Shown piece by piece: positions 37,016 through 51,091 of a stretch of 64,000 nt of DNA. The notes below the pieces were generated by a model. That model made no database searches. It was not told where the DNA came from and saw only the letters and a list, made by a program, of their open reading frames with translations. The translations under genes and the position numbers were made by a program. The DNA is from Mallotus nudiflorus (taxonomy: Eukaryota; Streptophyta; Magnoliopsida; Malpighiales; Euphorbiaceae): assembly GCA_947683625.1 (NCBI GenBank), contig CANTUR010000130.1, positions 62,001-126,000 of the forward strand. The letters are read 5' to 3'. Numbering within the stretch: position 1 is the first letter of the stretch; each line of letters begins with the position of its first letter.

Positions 37016-39562
37016 CAAATTTTTTTTATATTATTATTTTTATCTCCATTTTAGTATATAAATATAACCCATCCTTCTTTATACATACAAACTTATTTTA
37101 CATTTCTGTTAACACCTCCCATATTTATTGAAAATGTTTTAGAGAGGGGGTGAATAAGGCTATTGAATAAAAATAAAAAATTAAAAGAATTCTTTGCAAG
37201 AATTAAAGAAATATTAAGAAGAAAAAATGATAAACACAAGAATTTAAGGAGTTTGGATTCTCAACAATCTTACATCTCCACCTAACTTATCCCTAAGTTA
37301 AGATTTTTAATTCCTAAAATCTTATTCACAAGATTTAAGATTATACAAGAGTTTGAGGCTCACTCTTTTAACCTTATAACTTGAGTTTTACAAGGCTTAC
37401 TCAAAAACTAAATCCTAAGAGTTTCAATGGTAAATGCTTAAACCAATTTCACTAGAATAGAATCTCACTTCCCATTTTCTTAATCCCAAAAAATGGAATA
37501 AGAATATCTATTCTAACACTCACCAACTCTCACAAGAGTTCTTCAAATATGAAATAAAATTAAAGAAAGTTTTGAGAGCTTAATTGAATGTTTAAGAGAG
37601 TATAATGAGTAAACAAGTTTCTTAAACTTTCAATTGAACTCCATGAGTTGTTTATATAGATAAATAACTTAGATTATGTTGTTGAATGCATTGATTATGT
37701 CTCTAACATCTCTTATTAATTTTTAAATTATTTTAAACTTATTTCTGTCAAAACGCCGCTCACGATCATAAGGAGTAAACCCTAGCTCATGAGCGTTTGT
37801 TTAAGGACCGTTGCATTAAAAAATATTTGTTAAAAGCTGTCAGGACTGCCCTCATGAGCTAAGCTCTGCTCCTCACGATTGTGAGGGTAGATCATGAGGA
37901 GCACTGACCATTTTGCCAAAAATAAGCTCCTGAGACACTGTACAAGGTCAGCTCATGAGTATACCATTGTATGTCTAATTTTATATATTTTTGGTATATA
38001 AATGTTTCTCAAAGATTGGGTACTTGCATAGATTGAGATACTTCATTGAAATGCATATGTATATTCTTTCAAGGAGTATTTTATTGCTCCAATTATTAAA
38101 TAATTATTATTGATAATTAATCAACTTCCTACACACTTAAAGGAAATCATTAGAATCTAAATTGTTTATCAAAGTCCAAAATTAGAAGTTTGATTATGCA
38201 AATGGTCAATAATCTCCCCCCTTTTTGGCTTGACAATCAATTTGATAAGATAATAAATAAGGTGTGTGTGTGTGTGTGAATAATAGATAACATAAATAAG
38301 TATGCAAAATAGCTTCCCCTTTCAAATAAATAGATACAATATGAAGAATATTTTCCTCCCCCTGAATTTATGCATAAATTCAATGAAATGCATAATGTAT
38401 CAAAGCATAAAAGAAATTAAATTAGCATGGCAAATATAAGGGATAACAAATAATTATAAAAAAAAATTTCTCCTTTATATAAATATATTTCTTTATTACT
38501 CCCCTTTTATAGATATGATAAGAAATATAAAATTATTTTATTCCCACTTTTGTTAAAAGTAAAAACAACATAACATTTAACATGAGGAATACAAAGAAAC
38601 ATGACCTAACATGACAATTGTGTTAAATACATAAAGAATATGATAACTTGATCATTTAAAAAATGTTAGGCAATATAAAGGAAATAATTTCAAAACATAT
38701 ATGCATGTAATGCTACTAAAATGTATCACAAAAATAGTACATATAACACTTATTTGAAACTTAATAAATTTAATTATCACATGATCATATAAAGCCTAGC
38801 CAGTCGATCATATAGAGCTTAGCTAGCTAACATATATGATCATATAGCACATAGCATATTACAAACACAATTATCACTAGCTTCTTCTCCTCCTTTGTTA
38901 AAGTCAAAAAGAAAAGAGAGAGATATAAAAGGAAATGAACTTAAGGGAATAAAAGTTTTAGAGGGAATAAAAGATGATGAACCAAAACAATGAAAGCAAA
39001 GATATATTAAATCTTTATAAAATCTATATAATACATAAACAAAGGAAGCAAATCAAAGCCTTTTATCACAAGAAGAAAATCATAAAAGTATAATTATTAA
39101 ATTATGATAAAAGTAGCCATACTTACAATGTTACTATACATGCATAAACAAAATTATGTAAAATATATTCAAAACAATTTTCTCCCCTTATTTGAAATAA
39201 TAAAATAGAATTAGGATTGGAAAAATTTGATATTAAGGACACACTATTAAGTTTCTTTTCCTTAAAAGAAATTAACAAAATATCACGTAAACTCAAAATG
39301 CAAAAGGAAAATTTAATAGAATATAAATAGCATTCATGAAAGGGATAGAATGACAATGATATGGTAATATCAATTATAAATGAAAACACAAACAACAAAA
39401 ACAAAAAACATAAACTAGCATCTTAAGGCTTAAAAAAATGAAAATAACCAAACATAAACTAATGAAAAATAAGAAAAATCTAGACTTGTGGAGGAGGAGG
39501 AGGAGGAGGATTCTAACTGCACTGTATGTTGTGATGAGCATACAATTGATGAATATCATACT
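37016..39562. other. Degraded retroelement-like stretch with repeated C-rich boxes
   Basis: Begins near AGAGAGGGGGTGAATAAGG (about 37140), a phrase I associate with plant retroelement repeats. C-rich boxes occur at about 38212 (TCTCCCCCCTTTTTGG), 38355 (CCTCCCCCTG) and 38501 (ACTCCCCTTTT). A (GT)n run lies at 38262-38278 and a GGA run at 39489-39510. No protein domain was recognised. It probably belongs to the same element as the gag-like relic at 39563-40724. Confidence 0.45.
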
Positions 39563-40724
39563 TCATGTGATCCATCCTATTTTTAAAATGATTAAGTCTT
39601 GTATCCACTTAATCAAACCTATTGTTGAAGTTGGATTCAACAATGGAGAGATAATAAAAAAATCCTCCAACCCAAACGGGTTATTCATCAACACTTTGAG
39701 AAGTAGAAGGTCCTCTTGCCCTTTTTCTTTGAGATTGAGGAGGAACATGCTCTTAAGGGATTTCTTATTCAATTAGAACACCTTTAAGACTATGATACCT
39801 ATGTGTTCAATGTCTTCTAAGTCTTGTTCTAGCTCCTTATCAACATTTTGATCTCTTACTTTATCTTTACAAACCCAAGTATTTCTACCAAGCTTGAATT
39901 GTCTAGAGTTTTTTAAAGGTTATCATCAAGGAAAGAAGAAGGAATGGATGGAGTGTTATTCAAGTTAATCCCAAAGTGATTAGCAATTCTAGTGATAAAC
40001 CCTCCCACATATAAGGCACTACTAACATTATCACTAGCTAACCAAAACCTCTATTGAAGCCATCTACCTAGCTCAACATCCACACCCTCAATAAGACATC
40101 TTATAAAAAATAAGTTATCAAAGTAGATAGCTTTATTACTTAGTCCCTCTAGCATGAATTGAGTAAATGATAAACCTATACACATACCAAAGAGATTTTG
40201 AAGCAATGAGAGATGCTTTGGTGTGACCTGCTTCAAAAAAGTTTTGAATTAGGTTTAGCATGTTAAGTCCAAAAAGGAGTAGGAAGCCAAGTATTAATTG
40301 GAGAAGCTAGACCCCCTTACTTAACCCAAAGATATCATCAAATTCTTGAGATGTTAAAAATCTATCTTTCCCTCCTAATCTAAACCTCATACTATTAAAG
40401 GGATTTTGCTCATTTAAATGGTAAGTCCTTAAACAAAAAGTAGAGAGAAATTCATGAACTAAAGAGGGATAAGTAGGATAAAGAGTAAAAGCAAGGTTGT
40501 ACATACCCACATTCAAGCATGGTCTTAACTTCATTATAGCACCCTATTTTCTCTACAATAGCTTAAGACATAAATTTAGAGGAGATGATTTTTTTCTCTA
40601 AATTAAGCAAATCTTTGCCTAATTTGGGAAGAGGAGTAGAATGTAGGAGGAGTCTTTTTAGGTTGGTCTTTTATTGCTCTCCTTGATGATGAAGCAACAT
40701 CTTGAGTATTCTTCTCTAAAGCCA
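39563..40724 (-). pseudogene. Retrotransposon gag-like relic, possibly Athila ORF1-type
   Basis: From ATG 40724 the minus strand reads MALEKNTQDVASS, then loses frame. The segment 40534-40307 (YPTYPSLVHEFLSTF, then NPFNSMRFRLGGKDR and FLTSQEFDDIFGLSKG) recalls the conserved core of Athila-type retrotransposon ORF1 proteins. Weaker coding-like text continues to 39563 (LIKWIQDLIILKIGWIT). Stops and frameshifts are frequent. The family is my recollection of motif style, not a search result; an unrelated plant transposon protein is possible. Confidence 0.45.
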
Positions 40725-41198
40725 TAGTGAATGCACTTAGAGTTTGGATGATAGATAAGAGAATTTGCTTAAGAAAGAGAGATTTGATTGCAAATTGTGA
40801 TATGAAGATAAGGAAAGGAGTTAAGGGAGTTTATATAGGCATGAATTAGGTAAAAAACTATGAATATAATGTGTAAAATATAATTAAAATAGGAACTAAC
40901 CGTTGTAAAAAAGGAGTACTACAAAAAAGAAATAAAATCCTATAAGAATTTGGAATTTTGAGGGATAGTACCCTCTTCACGAGCTACTCATGATCGTGAG
41001 CAATGCTCGTGAGGGAAACTGCCCTCTAATGCACTAACAATCACGAGTTGCTCCTAACAGCTTGTGACGGATAATAACAAATCAATCCTTGAAGTTTCAA
41101 ATATTTTGCTATCAAGTCCTAAAAAAATGACAATTAGGTCTCTTAGCATCAATTTGGCTCCAAACAAAATTAAATTTTAACCAAATTAAATACTATTG
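40725..41198. other. Flank of the gag-like relic up to the gypsy element
   Basis: AT-rich sequence upstream of the relic's ATG. A stretch at 40975-41075 contains paired CACGAG/CTCGTG words. The gypsy 3' LTR of element D starts at 41199, just after CTATT, its expected target site; the partner copy would lie beyond the right edge. Confidence 0.5.
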
Positions 41199-44429
<3,231 letters not shown>

Positions 44430-44443
44430 GTTTTCCCCCCTTA
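44430..44443 (-). other. Polypurine tract of element D
   Basis: On the minus strand AAGGGGGGAAAAC directly precedes the 3' LTR start, where plus-strand DNA synthesis of LTR retrotransposons is primed. Confidence 0.75.
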
Positions 44444-45304
44444 CAAGAATTCATCCTCGAATTCCAAAAGAAGAAATACAAAATCAAGGAGGAAAGAGAT
44501 ACGGGTAAGAAGCTTGCATCTCGACTTCAGTCTCCTATGTATGCTCCTCAACCTTGTTGCTGCGCCACAAAACTTTGACCATCGGGATCTGCTTTGAACA
44601 CAACTGTCGAACTTGATAGTTTACGATCGCAACAAGTTCTTCTACGAACGTCAAATCTTCATTCACTTTCAACACTGTCGGGCTGCAACACGTGTGAAGG
44701 GTCTGAGACATACTTCCTCAGCATTGAGATATGAAATACCGGATGCACTTGAGACATACTTGGAGACAAAGCCTACTGATATGCAACAGTGCCAAATCTC
44801 TTCAGAATGTCGAACGGTCCAATATATCTCAGTGCTAGCTTACCCTTCCTTCCAAATCTTATAATACCCTTCATCAGAGACACCTTTAGAAAAATAAATT
44901 CTCCTACTTAAAACTCCACATCTCTGTGCCTAGGATCTGCATAGCTTTTCTGCTTGCTAATTACGGTCTTTAATCTTCTCTTGATCACAGCGACTTTCTC
45001 TGTAGCATCCTGAACCATCTCAGGTCTGGTCAAAGCTCTTTCACCAATCTCATCCCAACTCAGAGGGGATCTACACTTTCTTTCATACAAAGCCTCATAT
45101 GGTGCCATTCTAATACTGCTATGGTAGATGTTATTATATGCAAACTCTATGAGTGGCAAATGATCATCCCAGCTACCTCCCAAATCCAAAACACACATCC
45201 TAAACATATCTTCCAATGTCTGGATCATTTTTCTCAGACTGACCATCTGTCTGAGGATAAAAAGTAGTACTGAAGTCCAACCTAGTGCCCATCGCTTCCT
45301 ACAA
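44444..45304 (-). pseudogene. C-terminal integrase relic of element D
   Basis: The minus-strand reading begins around EAMGTRLDFSTTFYPQTDGQ, the end of the integrase catalytic core. It continues in another frame with MIQTLEDMFRMCVLDLGGSWDDHLPLIEFAYNN-type text (45246-44908), then RYIGPFDILKRFG, the GPY/F module of chromovirus integrases. Downstream text matches a degraded tail where a chromodomain would lie. At least one frameshift and several stops. The upstream half of pol is absent at the 45304/45305 junction with copy A's LTR. Confidence 0.8.
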
Positions 45305-48300
45305 TGTAATATCCCGTGTTTTTAAAAATATTTTTACACAGTACCGGGATATGCAGTGTCAATGATTTTTGTATTTTATATGATATTTTTACAAGTTAAT
45401 ATGTATTTTAGACCTATTTTAATTACGGTGTATTATTTTCAGTGTTTTACGTAAAATTTTCCCGGGACTTGCATTTTCAGGGAAATTTTCACGTAAACAA
45501 TGTATTATTAATTATTTTAAATGTATTTACGGACTTGCATGAACTCATACATATTTTTAAATTATTAAATAAAGCCGGTGTGTGTATATTTATTTAATTA
45601 GGGTTTATTATTTCCCTAATATTTTATTAAGTATTTAATTGTTTTATTGTTATTTAATTAATTTTATTTAGTATAAATTATTAAAATATTAATATTTTTA
45701 TGTGGGTGGTGTATATTTGATGTGTGTAATTTAATATTATTTTAATATATAGTATAAAGTATATATATATACATATATTTGTCAAAATTACAAAAGTTTG
45801 GAAAATTACAAAACTGCCCCCGACTTCTTCTTCTTCTTCCTCCCGATTCTCCCTTCTCCGTTTCCGGTCGCTGCCGTGCCGTTCCTTTACCATGGGTGTG
45901 CCGTCCAGTGTGCCACCGTCTTCCCCGACCAATTTCACCGCCTGAGGAGGCCGTTTCCGGCGTCGGGAGATCGATTTTGGCCGGAGAAGCCGAAAACCGA
46001 TCCACCGTCGATCACGCCGATTCCGGCCACCGTTTTTGACACCGCCGGTCTCTTTCTTCTCCTTGAGGTCCGGTGAGTGTGATTCTAGCTTTGGTTTGAG
46101 TTGAATTGGTCTAGAATTGCTTAGGTTTTGATTTTTCTATTTCGGCCTATTAGGGTTTTTGATTTTTTTGAGCTTCGAATTGATTGATTCATGAAAACTC
46201 CCTTCACAAATGTTGATCCTAGTAGCTTAATCTACATTTATGAATTTTTGTAGAATTTTTGGAGATTTTTTGGATTTTTGGGTATTTTTGAATATTTTAA
46301 TATTATTTTCTAATTTTCGGAAATTAATTATTTAAATTATGAAATTGGAGTTTATGGTTAAATTTGGTGTTGAAATGAATTATAGGAATTTATTTGGAAT
46401 TTTTATGAATTATTAAGTATTTATTTTGAATGATTGAAGTTTATGTGAATTTGAGAAAATTAGGTTAAATGTGTTTTTATTTGAAATTAATTGGATAATT
46501 GGGTTTAATTATTGATATTATTGATAAATATGTTGAGAAAATTAATTTTGGATAATTTTATAATTTTTGGTGAATTTTTGAAGTAATTTAAGTATATTTA
46601 TATATATAGGGGTATTTTGGTAATTTTACCCTAAATTGGCTAAAAATGTAATTTAATTGGTTTTAATAGTTATTTAAGGTATAAAAATGATTTCTACAAA
46701 TTATTTGGTATTTTTAACTAATTAAAACTATTTTTCGTGAATTATTTTCAATTATATATATAATATACGGTTTTTCAAATAAAATGAGTTTTTATCAGTT
46801 TTTACAGTGTTTCAAGATTAATTATGTAATTTCTACCTATAAAATGTATTTCTGTGATTTAAGGATATTTTTGGTATTTCTGGAATTATTCTGTGTTGTG
46901 GACCCCGGTCGGTAGTTTGGAGTCCGACCGAGGGGTTGTGAATGAGATGTGGTGTTTATTTTCGAAGTGTGTTTCTTTGCAGGGTCGGCTCTACTCTTTT
47001 GAGTAGAGAGATGTCCGTTTTATAGGGGAGGTTCTGCCGAATTTTCGGTAGAATTCTCGTAAAACGTGATATCTAGTCGAACCCTAATTTCTAATTCTGT
47101 TCCCGTATTTAAATACTCTAGATTGAATTCTAGGATTTCTGTTAGGTTTATTCTGATGTCGATTATTTATTTCTTGTTTAGTTGCGTTGAGACCGAGGAC
47201 TAGTGGTCCAGGCCCGTCGGACCCGTCTCGTGGAGCGCACTAGGTGAGTTACTATACTATATATATATGCTTAGGGTGCATGATTTAGAAATGCATGTTT
47301 TATGTTGATTAAATATGCATAAATAATTTGATTATTTCTTAAGTTTATATTAAGTATATTTTTGGTTTATTTTTGGTATATATTAAATTATATACATGTT
47401 TTGTAAATAAAATATATTTAAAATGTTTTTTAAATATATTTTCAACTTAATTTATAATTTGATTGAATTCATTTGACATATATATACTCAAAATATACCT
47501 GGTTTACTTTTGGTATATTTCCAGTATATATATGGTTTATATTGTTATTTCGATTAAATTCATGCATCATTTATTTTTGTGAATGTATGATTTATTATTA
47601 ATGAAGGATATCGATAGAACGTGCTACCTAGTGGGCAGCACTAGGACCGAGTACGTACCGGTACGCCTATAGTATTAGGCTATAATACTAACTTATTTGT
47701 GGATATTGATTTGATGTGATTATTGATATGTGTGAGATATGGTTTGGAGGTGTGATTGCTGGAGCTCGGTTGACCAAGTGTCTCGGGGCCAATCACACTG
47801 GCAGTCAGACTGCTGGAGCTCGATTGACTTAGCGTCTCGGGGCCAGTCTACTGTCCAAATGGATTAGGTGGATATAATTAGATTCAGTGAGCCTGTGTGG
47901 CTAGAGTGTTGTCTAACACTATTTTTCGAGGTTGCGATATTCTAGGGTTCTATGTGATCCTTCATAAAGATGATTTTCGGATAAAATATATAAAATGATT
48001 TTATTGCATCTGTGTGTATTTGCCTGTATATATACATAGTAGATATATATCGTTGACTGTATGCATTATCATTTAGTGTATGTATATATATTATAGTAAT
48101 TCACTCAGTGAGGTCTGACTCCCCTTCGTTGACTATTTTTCAGGAGAGTCAACTTCCTCAGACCTCAGTAGCAGGTCGATACGCCGGATTTCTTCCGCCC
48201 CGGCTTCTTTATGTAAACTGTCTACTTGAGTCTTATTTATTTTATCTAGACACTGCAGTAGTTGTGAATTAAAGTATTGGATTTTATGTATTTTATTTAA

Positions 48301-48550
48301 AGAGATGTATTATATTGAAACTGGATTTGTACTAAAGAGATTATGTATCTATGAGATGAGATTTTTATTTAAATCCAGTGATGAAAATGAACTTGTGATA
48401 TTTAAGATTTTTATTTCCGCTGCATATATATTATATGAGTATGGTTATTATTGCATGATTTATTTTATTTTTAGGCTTGCTACGGGTTCCGGATTCGAAA
48501 GAATTCCCGTTCCCTAGCGCCGGTCATGGCCCCTGTTTTGGGTCATGACA
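45305..48550 (+). repeat. 5' LTR of copy A (3246 bp)
   Basis: Starts TGTAATATCCCG and ends GGGTCATGACA. It contains the doubled block GAGCTCGGTTGACCAAG / GAGCTCGATTGACTTAG (47762-47840) and several strings shaped like splice sites. A GC-rich module at about 45815-46075 has open frames on both strands but differs completely from the other LTRs. Confidence 0.9.
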
Positions 48551-48554
48551 AAGT

Positions 48555-48566
48555 TGGTATCAGAGC
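48555..48566 (+). other. Primer binding site, copy A
   Basis: TGGTATCAGAGC, complementary to the 3' end of initiator methionine tRNA, four bases after the LTR. This is the usual plant Ty3/gypsy primer. Confidence 0.9.
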
Positions 48567-48748
48567 AGAGTTCTGTGTCAGGGCTTAGTTATGTGAGTTG
48601 TGGCCCTAGTTTTCAGAGTTGTGTTTTCTGTTGAACTACTGCAGTGTATTAGGTTCGAGTATGTCTTGATAAGTACTCCTTGCTTTAGTTTTCAGCGTTA
48701 TTCCTCCGTTGTCTGTTTTGTCTGAATCTTTCTGTTTGTCTTTTCAGT

Positions 48749-51091
48749 ATGAGGAGGCGAGCGCGTGTCGCTCCACCGGTCATTGAGGCCGAAGATGATG
48801 AGTCTTTTCAAGACGAGGTTTTACCTCCTGAGCAGCCAATTAGACGTAGAGGTCGTGGTAGAGGTAGACCTCGAGGAGCGGCAGGTCGCCGTAGGCAGAG
48901 AGAGTTACAGGACGAGGAGCCTGTTGAGCCTGAATTTGATGTTCCTATTCCTCCTGTTGTTCAGCCTGCCTATTAGCAGGGTATGTCTGACCCTGAGACA
49001 GCTCTGTTCTATGCCCGAGTTGGCAGGATTGCTTTCGATGGTACTTCTGATCCATTAGATTTTCTGCATGCGATTGAGACTAGGACTCGGACTGCTCATA
49101 CCGAGTACCAGCGGATCATGATTGTCGAGTTGTCTGTCGAGGGACCAGCTCTAGATTGGTTTATTCAGATGATCCAGCCCTATATGATGACGATGACCTG
49201 GGCTCAGTTTCGAGAGCGGTTTATGAGGAGATTCTGTCCAGAGCCTCTTCGTTTGAGCTATCGTCTTCGACTGACTAGTATTTCTAGTGGAGATCGATCT
49301 GTAGAGGAGTATACCCGACAGTTTCTTCGTTTGGGTAGATATGCTGAGGATCTGATGCGAGATCAGTATTTCGCGGTTATTACATATGTTACTGGTTTGG
49401 GTTCTGCTTTTGCTGGTATGCCTACAGCAGGCCTTACTCTCGAGTCTGTGATCGAGTTGGCTAAGGAGATTGAGCTGAGGCTAGTTAGGCAGGGAGCGAT
49501 GCCTGATTATTACCAGCTAGGAGTTCAGTCGAGTGGATTGCAAGCTACTCCGTATTCGAGTTTTCATGTTGGTTCGAGTAGTCAGCAGCGAGGTTCGACT
49601 CAGCAGAGTCAGAGACAGCAGCAGCGAGTGCATCGGAGCAGTAGACATGGCCGTGGAGGTCAGCGTAGATCGTTCAGATTTGGATCAGGTGCTTCGAGCA
49701 GTAGCAGTGGTCGCAGTTCTGGATCAGCGACCAGTGTTTGCCAGACTTATGGTAGAGTCCATCAAGGACCGTGTTATCTGACACCATTGACATGCTTCAG
49801 ATGCGGGCAGACAGGACATTTTGCCAGATCGTGTCCTTATTCTGGGTATCAGCAGCAGCAGATTCCGCGATTCCCACAGCAATCGATTGCTAGTGCTGCA
49901 CCCGTGCCATTTCAGTTACCACCAGCCCAGCATCAGAGTTCTACTCAATTTATTCCACAGCAGAGTCGTGGTAGAGGTACTAGAGGAGGTGCCAGATGTG
50001 TTGGCCAGGCTTCTACCAGTCAGCAGGGAGGTCGAGGTCAGGCCAGAGTCTTCCATCTGACTCCGCTAGATGCTCAGGCATCTAATGCAGTCGTGGCAGG
50101 TATTGTTTCTGTTTGTTACCTGGATGCATTGGTTTTGTTTGATTCGGGTGCCACACATTCATTTGTTTCTCCTGTTTTTGCTTCTAAATCTTGTTGGCAA
50201 GCTTCGAGGATGGCTTTTCCTTTGTCTGTTGCCACTCCTCTGAGCGATTCCTTGGACACCGATATTGTTCTTTCTGGTTGTCCAGTTCTCGTGGGAGATA
50301 GAGAATTACCCGCCGATTTGATTTTGTTGGATGTGATAGAGTTTGATGTTATTTTGGGAATGGATTGGTTATCTCAGCACTATGCCGTGGTAGATTGCAG
50401 GAATAAAGAGGTGACGTTCAGAATTCCTGGTGAAGAAGATTTTAAGTTTGTTGGTGATAGGAGTTCAGCACCTCAAAATCTTATTTTTGTTATTACGGCT
50501 AGGAAGTTATTGAGGAAATGTTGTCAGGGATATTTGGCATTGGTCAGGGATACGTCAGTGGAGAAGTTGTCACTCACAGATGTTCCTGTTACTTGTGAGT
50601 TTCCTGATGTTTTTCCCGAGGAGTTGCCAGGTTTACCACCTCACAGAGAGATTGAGTTCTGTATAGATGTGGTTCCAGGTACTACTCCTATATCTATGCC
50701 ACCCTATCGTATGGCTCCTGCAGAGTTGAAAGAGTTGAAGGAGCAGTTGCAAGAGTTGTTGGATAAAGGTTTCATTAGACCCAGTGTTTCTCCTTGGGGT
50801 GCACCAGTCCTGTTTGTGAAGAAGAAGGATGGTACCCTGAGACTGTGCATTGACTACAGAGAGTTGAATAAGGTGACAGTGAAGAATAAGTATCCTCTCT
50901 CGAGGATAGATGATTTGTTTGACCAGCTACAGGGTGCACAGTTCTTTTCTAAGATTGACTTGAGGTCGGGTTATCATCAGCTGCGGATCAGTGAAGCTGA
51001 TATTCCTAAGACAGCGTTCTGCACTAGATATGGCCATTATGAGTTTCTGGTGATTGCTTTTGGTTTGACTAATGCACCAGCAGCTTTTATG
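48749..51091 (+). pseudogene. gag-pol of copy A, truncated in reverse transcriptase
   Basis: Starts MRRRARVAPP at 48749. A TAG at 48974-48976 interrupts gag after 75 codons, where copy B has a sense codon; the frame then stays open to 51091. In order: gag domain (AFDGTSDPLDFLHAIE), CCHC zinc knuckle CFRCGQTGHFARSC, protease motif LFDSGATHSF, and reverse transcriptase start with KKKDGTLRLCIDYRELNK and DLRSGYHQLRI. The catalytic YxDD-type box is missing. After 51091 the reading enters antisense copy B sequence and has no homology. Few lesions, so it is a young copy broken by rearrangement. Confidence 0.88.

Larger units (their letters stand above)
45305..51091 (+). mobile_element. Gypsy copy A, 5' half only
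   Basis: LTR, primer site, gag, protease and the first half of reverse transcriptase, ending abruptly at 51091 after NAPAAFM. The left end abuts the integrase relic of D, with the LTR start intact. RNase H, integrase and 3' LTR are missing from the right side of the junction. Confidence 0.85.

Noticed and set aside
45742..46076. Overlapping GC-rich open frames on both strands
   Set aside because: They lie within the LTR module, overlap in several frames, and have no counterpart in sister LTRs, so they are compositional by-products.
49533..50060. Plus-strand open frames within gag of copy A (and mirrors in B)
   Set aside because: Shadow frames of the gag low-complexity region, overlapping the true zinc-knuckle frame.
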